A stretch of 64,000 nucleotides of DNA from Demequina pelophila (GCF_000971175.1 NZ_BBLY01000001.1:1-64000), one strand, 5' to 3'; counted from the stretch's first letter, positions 49,008 through 57,554 are shown. Notes: generated by a model not told the origin, from the sequence alone. Translations and numbers: made by a program.

Positions 49008-50702
49008 TCATCCGAAGGTGAAGGCGTACGCCTGCACGCCGGGGGAGAACTCGAGGCGCAGCGTGTCCGTGCGCGCCTCGCCCTCCCACAGCGGGTAGAG
49101 ATCCGAGGTGCCGTCGACCTCGACCGTGGTGGTCGAGCCCTCGTCGGCGAGGGAGACGGTCACGGTGCCCTCGCCCGCCATGACGAGGTTCACGGAGGCG
49201 GCGTGGAAAGCGATCTCGAGCGCAGCATCGTCCCCCGCCTCGATGTACTCCTCCGTGACGGTCCACGTGCCGCCCAGCGACACGACCCCCTCGTCCGCCG
49301 GCGCCGTGTCCGCGAAGTCGTGCGGCTCGTCGCGCGGGAAGTCGGGCTCCGCGTTGTCGTTGCGGCCGCGGCGATACCCCAGGTAGGTCTCGCGGGTGCG
49401 GTCGGCGGTGTGCGCCTGCGGGTTCTCCTCGACCATCTGCGGGGCGGTGTCGAGCAACTCCTGGATGAGGCGCTCGGTCTCCTCGTACGCGCCCTCGCCG
49501 TAGTGCACCTGCCGAACCGTGCCGGTCTGGTCGATGAGGTAGTGCGCGGGCCAGAAGCGCTGGTCCCACTCGCGCCACGTGGCGAAGTCGTTGTCGATCG
49601 CGATGGGGTACTCGATCCCGTAGCGGCTCGCGGCGTCCTCCACGTTGTCCACCACCTTCTCGAACGCGAACTCGGGCGAGTGGACGCCGATGATCGTGAG
49701 TCCGTCGTCGCGGTACTTGTCGTCCCATGCGGTCAGGTAGGGGAACGTGCGCTGGCAGTTGATGCACGAGTAGGTCCAGAAGTCGACGAGCACCACGTTG
49801 CCGTCCGCGGTGATGTCCTCGATGCTCAGGGCCTCGCCGTCGGTGTTGAGCCATGCCTCGATCCCCACGATGTCCCTCGCAGGTCCGCAGTTCTGCAGGA
49901 TCGCGGCGTCTTCCTCGCATGCGTCGAAGCCGATCGCGTCGCCGGTCACCGTGGTATCCATGGGCTCGCGGCCGGACAGCGTGTCGAGCTCGTCGCGCAC
50001 GGCGTCGTTGTCCTCGATGCCGGCCTGGATCTGGGCCAGGAAACCGGGGACGATGCGCTGGAGCGGCTCCGCGACATTCGTTGCGATGACCAGCGCGGTC
50101 GCGAGCAGCACGCCACCCGAGATGGTGCGGATGAGCTGGAGGCGCTCGCGGACGGCCTTGATGCGCGCGAAGATCGCCTGACCGGCGAGCCCGAAGACCA
50201 ACAGCGGGATCGCGATGCCGACGCTGAAGGCGAGCGTCAGCGCGACGAGGCCCCAGCTCACGCCGTTGGTCGCGGCGAGCACGGTGATGGACGCGAGGAT
50301 GGGGCCGGCGCACGGCACGAACACGAGCCCGAGCGCGAGTCCCATGACGAAGCCGTTGCCCTGGCGGTCCATCTGGAGCGGTCGGACGCGCTCGAAGGGG
50401 CGCTGCAGCAGTTCGCCGAGCTTGGGGATCATGAGCCCGATGCCCACCACGGCGAGCAGCACGATGCCGGTCCACCGCAGCAGGTCGTCCGGCAGGCCCA
50501 GGCTGGACAGGATGATGCCGCCCAGCAGGGTGAAGAACGCGAAGCTGGTCACCAGGCCCGCCACCACGATGATGGGTCGGCGCCGGCTGGACGCCCCGTC
50601 CTGGATCGAGGACGAGAGGATGGCCGGCAGCACCGGCAGGACGCAGGGGCTGACGGCGGTGATCACACCGGAGACCACGCCGACGAGGATGAGGGTGAGC
50701 AT
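49008..50702 (-). CDS. dipZ: DipZ: CcdA-type membrane domain fused to thioredoxin-like domain
   Basis: The protein has 564 residues. The first 250 form a CcdA/DsbD-like membrane domain with the two reactive Cys in SPCVLPVLPAIL (near 19) and VFVPCAGPILASI (near 112). A periplasmic-side thioredoxin-like domain follows with WTYSCINCQRTFPYL (CxxC near 318-321), and the last 130 residues match the DipZ carbohydrate-binding-like C-terminus. It passes reducing power across the membrane. In Mycobacterium tuberculosis dipZ belongs to the SigK regulon. Here too it has a SigK-type promoter and the ATG is six bases after the -10. Confidence 0.9.
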   Translation of the reverse strand: MLTLILVGVVSGVITAVSPCVLPVLPAILSSSIQDGASSRRRPIIVVAGLVTSFAFFTLLGGIILSSLGLPDDLLRWTGIVLLAVVGIGLMIPKLGELLQRPFERVRPLQMDRQGNGFVMGLALGLVFVPCAGPILASITVLAATNGVSWGLVALTLAFSVGIAIPLLVFGLAGQAIFARIKAVRERLQLIRTISGGVLLATALVIATNVAEPLQRIVPGFLAQIQAGIEDNDAVRDELDTLSGREPMDTTVTGDAIGFDACEEDAAILQNCGPARDIVGIEAWLNTDGEALSIEDITADGNVVLVDFWTYSCINCQRTFPYLTAWDDKYRDDGLTIIGVHSPEFAFEKVVDNVEDAASRYGIEYPIAIDNDFATWREWDQRFWPAHYLIDQTGTVRQVHYGEGAYEETERLIQELLDTAPQMVEENPQAHTADRTRETYLGYRRGRNDNAEPDFPRDEPHDFADTAPADEGVVSLGGTWTVTEEYIEAGDDAALEIAFHAASVNLVMAGEGTVTVSLADEGSTTTVEVDGTSDLYPLWEGEARTDTLRLEFSPGVQAYAFTFG

Positions 50703-50708
50703 GCCCGT

Positions 50709-50736
50709 GGTTCGGCGCGGCCCCGGCGGTGGATGG
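50709..50736 (-). promoter_or_regulatory. SigK-type leaderless promoter of dipZ
   Basis: On the minus strand CCATCC (50731-50736), 16 bases, then CGAACC (50709-50714). The ATG begins six bases later, so the start of transcription coincides with the start codon. It fits the same SigK pattern as the neighbouring lipoprotein promoter. Confidence 0.65.
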
Positions 50737-50746
50737 GCCCAGCCCC

Positions 50747-50752
50747 TAGCCT
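50747..50752 (+). promoter_or_regulatory. Leaderless -10 (TAGCCT) of the patatin gene
   Basis: TAGCCT is followed by six bases and the ATG of the patatin-like gene. It lies 11 bases from the divergent dipZ -35 box, so the two promoters are packed back to back. Confidence 0.45.
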
Positions 50753-50758
50753 GGGCCT

Positions 50759-51586
50759 ATGACCATCGCGTTCGTGCTGGGCGGCGGGGGAGTGCGGGGC
50801 GCCACCGAGGTGGGGATGATGCGCGCGCTGCTCGACGTCGGCATCGTCCCGCAGCTCATCGTGGGCACGTCGATCGGCGCGATCAACGGCGCGGCGCTCG
50901 CGTACGACCCCACGCCGCACGTGGTCGACGGGCTCGAGAAGGCGTGGGCCTCGCCCACCGCCGCGGCCATCTACGGCGAGAACTGGTACCGCCAGCTGCG
51001 CCGCCTCGCCAAGTCGAAGGTCCACCTCAACGACCCGGAGCCGCTACGGCGGCTCATCGGGCACGTCGTGGGGGACGATGCACGGTTCGAGGATCTCGCC
51101 GTGCCCCTCGCCGTGTGCGCGGCCTCCATCGAGAGGGCGTCCGAGCACTGGTTCGATTCCGGTCCGCTGGTGGAGGCGGTGCTCGCGTCCGCGTCGGTGC
51201 CGGCCGCGCTGCCGCCCACGAGGATCGGCGACGAGCACTTCATCGACGGCGGCATCGTCAACTCCATCCCGCTGGGGGAGGCGGTGCACCGGGGTGCGAC
51301 CACCATCTTTGTGCTCCAGGTGGGGCGCATCGAGGAGCCGCTGCACGCGCCCCGCAAGCCCACGGACGTCGCCCGCGTGGCCTTCGAGATCTCGCGCCGC
51401 CACCGCTTCCAGCGCGAGCGTGCGCTGGTCCCGCCTCACGTGGACCTCCACGTGTTGCCCTACGGCGGGCCGCAGCGCGGCGATCACAAGGTGAGCGCGT
51501 ACCGCCGGCTCGACCGGACGCACCTGCGGATCGAGGCCGCGCGCTCGGCGACGGCGGCGTACCTGGTCGAGCAGGGGCTCGCGTGA
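50759..51586 (+). CDS. Patatin-like phospholipase
   Basis: The protein has 275 residues. The oxyanion loop is LGGGGVRG (residues 7-14), the catalytic Ser lies in GTSIGAINGAAL (near 36) and the catalytic Asp in FIDGGIVNSIP (D-G-G near 163). These are the Ser-Asp dyad features of bacterial patatins. No signal peptide is present. The stop overlaps the start of the acyltransferase gene (GTGA), linking lipid hydrolysis and acylation. Two exact interspersed 10-mers are inside. Confidence 0.88.
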   Translation: MTIAFVLGGGGVRGATEVGMMRALLDVGIVPQLIVGTSIGAINGAALAYDPTPHVVDGLEKAWASPTAAAIYGENWYRQLRRLAKSKVHLNDPEPLRRLIGHVVGDDARFEDLAVPLAVCAASIERASEHWFDSGPLVEAVLASASVPAALPPTRIGDEHFIDGGIVNSIPLGEAVHRGATTIFVLQVGRIEEPLHAPRKPTDVARVAFEISRRHRFQRERALVPPHVDLHVLPYGGPQRGDHKVSAYRRLDRTHLRIEAARSATAAYLVEQGLA

Positions 51587-52800
51587 GCGGCGACCTCCCC
51601 GGGGAGGGCGGCCCGCGCGGAGGCAGCTCGCGAGGAGCCGGCCCGCGCGGGGGCGTCCCGCGCGAAGGCGGGGGAGGCGTAGGCGGGGGAGGCGCGAGGC
51701 CCGCCGGTGCATCGTCCCGTCGCACCCACTGGTGGCGGCTTCCTCCTCGCTGGGTGCGGCGCGCGGTGCTCGCGCCCGCGTTGGTGCTGGTGGCGTTCCT
51801 GTGGCTGCCGTTCGCGTTCTGGCTGATCGTGGCGGTCGCGGCGATCGTGAGTCTCGCGCTCCCGGGACGACTGCGGATCACTCGCGTCGTGTGGCTGACG
51901 GGGCTGTACCTCCTGTGGGACGCGGTGGCGATCGTGGCGCTCGCGGGGCTGTGGGTGTGGCACGGGTTCGGCACGCGGATCGACTCGGTGGCCTCGCAGC
52001 ACCACCATTACGCGTTCGCGCGCGGGATGCTGCGGTTCCTGTTCGCGCAGGCGCGGTGGACGCTGCGCCTCGAGGTGGAGATCGCGGACGCGAACGTGGA
52101 CCGGATCGCGGACGCGCGGCCGATCATCGTGGTCTCCCGGCACGCGGGGCCCGGCGACTCGCTCATCCTGGTGCACGCGCTGCTCAACAAGTTCGCGCGC
52201 GAGCCCGCGATCGTGCTCAAGGACACGCTCCAGTGGGACCCGGCGGTGGACATCCTGCTCAACCGCATCCCGTCCAAGTTCGTGACGCCGCGCGCGCACC
52301 GCGGTTCCGGCGCGCCGGACGGCCGGGCCGCGGTCGGGGCGCTCGCCGGGGCGTTGGGGCCGGACGGTGCGCTGCTGATCTTCCCCGAGGGCGCGAACGC
52401 CACGCCCCGACGCCGTGCCCGGCGGATCGAGGCGCTGCGCGCGGCGGGGCGTGATCGGTTGGCCGCCCGCGCCGAGGCCATGCCGCACGTGATGCCCCCG
52501 CACCCCGGTGGCGTGCTCGCGGCCATCGAGGCGAGGCCCGATGCGGTCGTGCTGGTGGTGGCGCACACCGGGCTTGAGCGCCTGTCCACCGTGGGCGACG
52601 TGTGGCGGGAGCTTCCGGTGGACAAGCGCATCGTTCTCAAGGGGTGGGCGACGGATGTCGCGGAGCTGCCCGCCGATCGCGCCGGGCGCGAGGCGTGGCT
52701 CTACGACCGCTGGGAGCAGGTCGACGCGTGGATCGACGAGCACCAGCCGCGCGTCTCGGGCGTGGCGGAGCAGAAGCGGCGCGTGGCCAGCGCGGAGTGA
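51583..52800 (+). CDS. PlsC-type 1-acyl-glycerol-3-phosphate acyltransferase
   Basis: The protein has 405 residues. A Gly/Arg-rich N-terminal tail (about 40 residues) is followed by two or more hydrophobic helices and a PlsC domain with HAGPGD (H-x4-D near 187) and LLIFPEGANATPRR near 264. The C-terminal part (WRELPVDKRIVLKGWATDVA) is unassigned. It probably acylates a glycerophospholipid precursor. GTG start overlaps the patatin stop. Confidence 0.82.
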   Translation: MSGDLPGEGGPRGGSSRGAGPRGGVPREGGGGVGGGGARPAGASSRRTHWWRLPPRWVRRAVLAPALVLVAFLWLPFAFWLIVAVAAIVSLALPGRLRITRVVWLTGLYLLWDAVAIVALAGLWVWHGFGTRIDSVASQHHHYAFARGMLRFLFAQARWTLRLEVEIADANVDRIADARPIIVVSRHAGPGDSLILVHALLNKFAREPAIVLKDTLQWDPAVDILLNRIPSKFVTPRAHRGSGAPDGRAAVGALAGALGPDGALLIFPEGANATPRRRARRIEALRAAGRDRLAARAEAMPHVMPPHPGGVLAAIEARPDAVVLVVAHTGLERLSTVGDVWRELPVDKRIVLKGWATDVAELPADRAGREAWLYDRWEQVDAWIDEHQPRVSGVAEQKRRVASAE

Positions 52801-52823
52801 ACACCCGTGGTTCGCGGGGTTGT

Positions 52824-52829
52824 TAGCCT
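52824..52829 (+). promoter_or_regulatory. Leaderless -10 (TAGCCT) of the methyltransferase-like gene
   Basis: TAGCCT followed by six bases and the GTG start at 52836. There is no ribosome-binding site in between. Confidence 0.45.
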
Positions 52830-52835
52830 GGCGCG

Positions 52836-53306
52836 GTGGCAGCGACGCAGACCCGACTCCTGGGCGCACTCATGGTGGGCGTTCAGGGCGTGCTGTTCCT
52901 TGCGGTCGCGCTGACGGCATTCCTGCCCGGACCTGCGGTTTTCGGCTCGTGGTGGGCGGGGTCGATGCTCATCATCTTCGGATCGTTGGGCGTGTTCTGG
53001 GGCGCGAAGGACCTGGGCCGCGCGCTGACGCCCATGCCGATTCCCAATGGGGAGGGCCTGGCCTCGGGCGGGATCTACACCCACATCCGCCACCCGATGT
53101 ACGGCGCCGTGCTGACCGGGGCGTTCGGACTCGCGGTGGGGTCGGGGAAATTGTGGACGTACGCGCTCGCGGTCGTGCTCGCGGTGTTCTTCGAGGTCAA
53201 GACCCGCATGGAGGAGTCCTTCCTGCGGGAGGCGTACCCGGGATACGCGGAGTACGCGGCGCGCACGGCGAAGTACGTGCCCCTGTCCTTTCTGCGCAGG
53301 GGCTGA
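52836..53306 (+). CDS. Isoprenylcysteine carboxyl methyltransferase-like membrane protein
   Basis: The protein has 156 residues and about four hydrophobic helices. The C-terminal region has the family core GIYTHIRHPMYGAVLTGAFG (near 79-98) and EESFLREAYPGYAEYAARTA, the R-H-P-M/Y and E-E...Y-x-x-Y motifs shared by ICMT/NnrU-like methyltransferases. Methyl acceptors in bacteria are mostly unknown. The stop codon lies in a 13-base direct repeat. Confidence 0.85.
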   Translation: MAATQTRLLGALMVGVQGVLFLAVALTAFLPGPAVFGSWWAGSMLIIFGSLGVFWGAKDLGRALTPMPIPNGEGLASGGIYTHIRHPMYGAVLTGAFGLAVGSGKLWTYALAVVLAVFFEVKTRMEESFLREAYPGYAEYAARTAKYVPLSFLRRG

Positions 53307-53349
53307 GTCGGCCCTCTCTCGCAGGGGCTGAGGCGACCGTCGTCGCCTC
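53295..53349 (+). terminator. Duplicated gene end plus hairpin
   Basis: CGCAGGGGCTGAG occurs at 53295-53307, where TGA is the stop, and again at 53320-53332. A perfect 8-bp hairpin, GAGGCGAC-CGTC-GTCGCCTC (53330-53349), follows and may end the transcript, though no U-tract is present. Confidence 0.45.
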
Positions 53350-53484
53350 CGGTCGAGCCAGCCCGCCTCGGGGTCGGCGCCGCCCCGCCTGGGGCCCCAA
53401 CCAGCCCAACCCGCCCCGGGGTCCGCGCCAGCCCCCGCCTCTCCTGCGGAAGCACAGTGGGTCGCTTCCGGCGCGGATCCTGAA

Positions 53485-53646
53485 GCGAGAGGAGACCTTC
53501 TTCGTTTCGCGTTCTACAGCGTCGGCTGAAATAGGCCTCGCGCTGTAGCTGGCGCCCCGTTGGGCGCGCGCTCGGGATGGCCCTTCGGAGCGCGCTGATT
53601 CAGCGTGGACTGTAGAAGCCGAAACGAAGAGAGGCCTCCTCGCTCG
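53485..53646. repeat. 162-bp structured inverted-repeat element
   Basis: About 35 bases at 53485-53519 pair with 53610-53646 with few mismatches, sharing CTTCGTTTCG and TTCTACAG cores. Inside are further pairs: GCGCGCTC with GAGCGCGC, and TACAGCG with CGCTGTA. The rest of the 394-base gap 53307-53700 holds no gene. It could be a small non-autonomous mobile element, a decayed insertion or a structured RNA. No transposase or target duplication was recognised. Confidence 0.5.
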
Positions 53647-53700
53647 CTACTTGTCCACCGCCCCTTCCCGTGAGGGACTTGGCCCATTACGTTGTGTTTC

Positions 53701-54399
53701 ATGCGATTCGTCCTTGGGGGCGCGGCGATCGCCGTGAGCGTGGGGGTGCTGTCGGGCTGCACCGGCGCGCCCGGCCCGATCGTGTCGGAGACGCCGGTGC
53801 CGACCGCGGCTGGATCAGTGTCCGGGCCCGCGTCGCCTGAGCCGGCGGTGTCCGAGGCGGGGGCATATCCGACGCCATCACCGTCGGCGGCGGCGTCGCC
53901 GTCGCCGTCCGCGGATGTCCAGCCGTCGGTGTCGGCGGCCGCGCCGCTCAGCAACGAGGAGTTGTTCGCACTCATGCCCGAAGGCGCGGACTCGCCGGAC
54001 CTCGACGGCGCCGTGATCACGGCGGTCTTCTTCTTGGAGCAGCACGCACCGATGTACAAGACAGGCGACACAAGCCTCTGGGATTCCTTGTCAACCGATG
54101 CATGCCAATACTGCGTCGACGCCTCCTCATCTCTCAATGAGACCGACACCTCAGGGCTGTCCTACCGCGGCGGTGGTGTAGTGGCGTCAGAGATGGATGC
54201 CAGGGGTGTCCTCGCTCCAGACAACGAAACGCTCGCGACAGTCGTCGTTGAAATGCCTGTGCTCGAGGCGGCGTGGGTTGACGCGAGCAACGATGTGGTT
54301 CAACAGTTCCCTGCCGCCGAAATGACGTTCGCGCTCGAACTCGCACGAGTGCATGGAGCTTGGAGGGTGCAACAGTTTGCCGCGGAAGCGCGGCAATGA
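53701..54399 (+). CDS. DUF6318-family lipoprotein
   Basis: The protein has 232 residues. The lipoprotein signal ends at VLSGC (Cys17) and is followed by a Pro/Ser/Ala-rich linker to about residue 78. The folded part has FFLEQHAPMYKTGDTSLWDS and DACQYCVDASSS, the pattern of DUF6318 in Micrococcales. G+C falls in its 3' half compared with the flanks. The ATG overlaps no gene upstream. The stop overlaps the PKD gene start. Confidence 0.78.
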   Translation: MRFVLGGAAIAVSVGVLSGCTGAPGPIVSETPVPTAAGSVSGPASPEPAVSEAGAYPTPSPSAAASPSPSADVQPSVSAAAPLSNEELFALMPEGADSPDLDGAVITAVFFLEQHAPMYKTGDTSLWDSLSTDACQYCVDASSSLNETDTSGLSYRGGGVVASEMDARGVLAPDNETLATVVVEMPVLEAAWVDASNDVVQQFPAAEMTFALELARVHGAWRVQQFAAEARQ

Positions 54400-55250
54400 T
54401 CATGCACGAGACTTGGGCGCACGTGCTTGTCGGCCTCGTCGTCGCCGCTTGGGCAACCGACCGGGCGCTTCCAGAGGGTAGCGACCTCACCAACGAAGTC
54501 ACCGGTCCGGAATTCACGGTGGGGGCGGCGATCTCACGCCTCCCGAGCGGCGCGACAACGAGAACAGGTGAAGCTCTTCGTGAGTACCTCCGTTCGTACG
54601 CCTGCTACGAGGAAGGAGTCTCGGGGCCGTTGGAGGCGGCCGCAGTGTTTCCAGGGCTTCTTGACCCGGGCAACTGTGCCGCCTATGTCCTGCCCGCGCT
54701 TTGTGAGGGCGAGTTCGAGTTCGTGCAGCAACTGTGGATGCGCGAGTTCATCGACGGCGTTTGGACTGATTGGACCATCGTGCAGAATGCGCCTGGGTGT
54801 CCCACCCCAGAGCAGATTCGCGCCGCACTCGAGCGCGAGTGGACGTCGCTGCGACCCGAGCCCACCCAGGTCACCCTCCAGCCCGACACCGGCTGGGTGT
54901 ACGCGACCATGCCGACCATCGCGATCGCGGAGGACAACCCGCGACTGCATACTGCGACGGTCCTTGGGGCGCCGGTTGAAATCCGTGCGACGCCGTCCTC
55001 CTTCACCTGGGAGTGGGGAGACGGCGAGAGCACCACGACCACGGACCCGGGCCGTCCCTACCCGAACGCGACGGTGACGTACGCGTACCCGTTGTGGGTG
55101 GAGCAAGCATCAGTCGTGCTCACCACCACGTGGACCGGCCACTACCGAATCTCGGGCGGGGACTGGGAGCCCTTCAGCAGCACCATCGCGAGCGCCTCGC
55201 CCACGATCGACCTCGACGTGATCAGGCCGCGCGCGGTCTTGGTGGAGTAG
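54396..55250 (+). CDS. Secreted PKD-domain protein
   Basis: The protein has 284 residues. A short hydrophobic N-terminus (VLVGLVVAAWATDRALP) may be a weak signal. Residues about 190-270 resemble a PKD/Ig-like domain (FTWEWGDGESTTTTDPGRPY then TYAYPLWVE, the W-x-W/F-G-D-G signature). Cys pairs in the middle (SYACYEEG, DPGNCAAYVLPALCEG) may be disulfides. ATGA overlap ties it to the DUF6318 lipoprotein, a pair often seen together in Micrococcales. The final codons are duplicated downstream. Confidence 0.75.
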   Translation: MIMHETWAHVLVGLVVAAWATDRALPEGSDLTNEVTGPEFTVGAAISRLPSGATTRTGEALREYLRSYACYEEGVSGPLEAAAVFPGLLDPGNCAAYVLPALCEGEFEFVQQLWMREFIDGVWTDWTIVQNAPGCPTPEQIRAALEREWTSLRPEPTQVTLQPDTGWVYATMPTIAIAEDNPRLHTATVLGAPVEIRATPSSFTWEWGDGESTTTTDPGRPYPNATVTYAYPLWVEQASVVLTTTWTGHYRISGGDWEPFSSTIASASPTIDLDVIRPRAVLVE

Positions 55251-55293
55251 TGGCCGAGCCATGATGAGGCCGCGCGCGGTGCTCGTCGAGTAG
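55220..55293 (+). repeat. Duplicated 3' end of the PKD gene
   Basis: The last 31 bases of the PKD gene, ending RPRAVLVE and stop, recur 42 bases later (55262-55293) as ATG-ATG-AGG..., again coding RPRAVLVE and stop. This looks like the remnant of a deleted second PKD copy. Confidence 0.55.
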
Positions 55294-55351
55294 CAGCGGG
55301 GTAGTGGCGCGGCAGGGGTGGAGTGGCGGCGGGGAAGCTACAAAGACGAAA

Positions 55352-55379
55352 GGGCGCGCCGGCAGATGCCGGCGCGCCC
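55352..55379 (-). terminator. Rho-independent-like terminator after the DUF885 gene
   Basis: GGGCGCGCCGGC pairs perfectly with GCCGGCGCGCCC around a four-base loop. On the minus strand the stem is followed by TTTCGTCTTTG, a partial U-tract, so it suits the end of the DUF885 peptidase transcript. An exact interspersed 10-mer begins at 55381, directly beside the stem. Confidence 0.7.
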
Positions 55380-55417
55380 CGCATCGTCCCCGGTCAGGCG
55401 GGAACGAAAAAGAGAAC

Positions 55418-57055
55418 TCAGCCCAGGACGATCTTCCGCAGCGTCTCGAGCGGAACCGCGCCGTGGCGCAGCACCGTGTCGTGGAAGTCGCGGATGTCGA
55501 AGCCGTCGCGCTGCTCCGCCTCCGCGCGGATCGCCTGGATCTCGAGGCGGCCCACCATGTACGCGGTCGCCTGGCCGGGCAGGCCGATGTACCGGTCGAT
55601 CTCCTGCTCGATGTGCTCGCGGTCCATGGGCGAGTGGTCCAGCAGGTACTGGATGGCCTGCTCACGGCTCCAGCCCAGCGCGTGCATGCCCGTGTCGACC
55701 ACCAGGCGGCAGGCGCGCAGCGAGTCCGCGGACAGCATGCCGATGCGCGACAGGTCCGAGGAGTACATGCCCATCTCCTCGCTCAGGCGCTCGGTGTACA
55801 GGCCCCAGCCCTCGGAGAACGCGGTGTTGTGGAACTCGCGCTGCACCTGGTGCACGGACTCGTTCTCGGCGGCCAGCGCGAGCTGGAGGTGGTGGCCGGG
55901 GATGGCCTCGTGGTACGTGATCGCCTCGAGCTCGTAGGTGGCCCACGCGTGCGGGTCCGAGGTCTTGAAGTAGAACTGCCCCTGCTTGCCCGTCTTGGGG
56001 TCCGGCGTCGAGTAGTAGGCCATCGCGCCGAACTCCGTGGCGTGCGCCGTGCACTCGGAGACGGGAAGGTGGCGGAACCACTTGGGCGCCTCGGCGTTGG
56101 CCTTGGCGAGGGCCTTCTCCGCGTCGGCCACGATCGCGTCCGCCGAGTCGTACCGCAGCGACTCGTCGTCGCGCAGGCGGGCGTAGATCTCCGCGATGTC
56201 GTCGGTGCCCAGCAGGGGCCCAGCGAGCGCACGGTACTCGTCCTCGAGCTTCGCCACCTGGTCGAGGCCCATCTGGTGGACCTGCTCCGGGGTGATGTCG
56301 ATGAGCAGGTTCGACCACATCTTGCCGCGGTAGACCTGGGCGCCGCCCTCGAGGTGGACCAGGCCGGGCTTGTCGTCGGGCATGCCGCGCTCGGCGAGCG
56401 CGGAGACGCGCGCCGCGAAGTCGCGCAGCGCCGGGCGGACCAGCTCGGCGACGATGCGGTTGCGCTGCTGCGTCCACGCGCGCCTGCCGGCCTCGTCGAG
56501 GCCGGTCGGCGCGGCCTGGCAGCACAGACGCTCGGACGCGCCGGCGGCGGTGTTGAGGTAGCCCTCGACCGATGCGGCGGTCTCCTCGAGGTGGCGGCGC
56601 AGGGCCACGCGGCCCTCGCCGGCGGCGGCCTCGGCCACGTCCATGAGCTGGTCGAGCATGGCCGGCATCGCGCGGAGCTTGGCGAGGTAGGCCTCGCCGT
56701 GCTCGGCGGTGGTGAGCGGGAAGTTGCCGATGAAGGACAGCAGCATCTCCCACACGCCCATGCGGGGGTTGAGGTGCAGCAGCTCGGGGGTCCACGGGTC
56801 GCGGGCGATCTCCGCGCGGGCCGTCGTGATGATGACGTCGCGCAGCACGATCGCCTGCGGGTCCGTGCCGGGGTCGATCGCCTCCGCACGGGCGGCGAAG
56901 TCCTCGAGCTCGCGGCACGCGGTCGCGCGGCCCTCGGGGGTGAAGTCGTCCCACTCGGCCAGGCGGTCGATCTTGCCCGTCCACATGAGCGAGATGGGGC
57001 TGAGGGCGATGGCGTAGTCGTAGAACTCGTCGGCGAGCGTCTCCAGTGCGGTCAT
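55418..57055 (-). CDS. DUF885-family peptidase-like protein
   Basis: The protein has 545 residues, mostly helical. It contains the family signature ITYHEAIPGHHLQLALAAEN near 385-405, where His-Glu and the later His may bind zinc, and HNTAFSEGWGLYTERLSEEM near 415. No signal peptide is present, so it should be cytoplasmic. DUF885 proteins are thought to be metallopeptidases, and few have been tested. A strong terminator follows it. Confidence 0.85.
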   Translation of the reverse strand: MTALETLADEFYDYAIALSPISLMWTGKIDRLAEWDDFTPEGRATACRELEDFAARAEAIDPGTDPQAIVLRDVIITTARAEIARDPWTPELLHLNPRMGVWEMLLSFIGNFPLTTAEHGEAYLAKLRAMPAMLDQLMDVAEAAAGEGRVALRRHLEETAASVEGYLNTAAGASERLCCQAAPTGLDEAGRRAWTQQRNRIVAELVRPALRDFAARVSALAERGMPDDKPGLVHLEGGAQVYRGKMWSNLLIDITPEQVHQMGLDQVAKLEDEYRALAGPLLGTDDIAEIYARLRDDESLRYDSADAIVADAEKALAKANAEAPKWFRHLPVSECTAHATEFGAMAYYSTPDPKTGKQGQFYFKTSDPHAWATYELEAITYHEAIPGHHLQLALAAENESVHQVQREFHNTAFSEGWGLYTERLSEEMGMYSSDLSRIGMLSADSLRACRLVVDTGMHALGWSREQAIQYLLDHSPMDREHIEQEIDRYIGLPGQATAYMVGRLEIQAIRAEAEQRDGFDIRDFHDTVLRHGAVPLETLRKIVLG

Positions 57056-57158
57056 GGGGGCGACCCTATCGGCCCGCGCGGGGCCCGGATTCACCCGGGC
57101 GCCGACCGTGACGTCGCGCCAGGATCGCCCCGCGCGAACTCCCTGGTTCAGTCTCCGG

Positions 57159-57554
57159 TCACTCGCTGAGCCCCTGTCCCACGAGGAACCAGTTGCCCGC
57201 CGGGTCCTTGAACCAGGCGTTCATGGTCCCCGAATCGCCTGGCATGCGGGCGATCCCGTCCGCGTCCGTCATGTCGGTGACCAGGGGCTCGATCCCGGCC
57301 GCACGCATCTTCGCGACGGTGGCCACCAGGTCCTCCACCTCGAAGTTGAGCACCGTGTGCGTGGCAGGGACGTGGCCCTCCTTCTCATACACGAGAGTCC
57401 GGTGCCCGCCGGGATGGTGGATCTCGATCATGCCCGGCATCTCGGGGCTCTCGAAGAACGTCACCTCGAGACCCAGGGTGTCGCCGTAGAACTTCCTCGC
57501 CGACTCGACGTCGTCCGTCGAGAAACTGCCGAATGCGCGTGCCTCGCCAAGCAT
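57159..57554 (-). CDS. VOC-superfamily protein (glyoxalase-like)
   Basis: The protein has 131 residues. Two beta-alpha-beta-beta-beta units are visible: ARAFGSFSTDDVESARKFYG ... MIEIHHPGGHRTLVYE, and THTVLNFEVEDLVATVAKMR ... WFKDPAGNWFLVGQ. Likely metal ligands are His and Glu on the strands. The reaction is not evident. GGAAGGGGG precedes the ATG. Confidence 0.85.
   Translation of the reverse strand: MLGEARAFGSFSTDDVESARKFYGDTLGLEVTFFESPEMPGMIEIHHPGGHRTLVYEKEGHVPATHTVLNFEVEDLVATVAKMRAAGIEPLVTDMTDADGIARMPGDSGTMNAWFKDPAGNWFLVGQGLSE

Noticed and set aside
53485-53646. Insertion sequence
   Set aside because: No transposase frame lies inside or nearby and no flanking duplication was seen, so it is reported only as a structured repeat.
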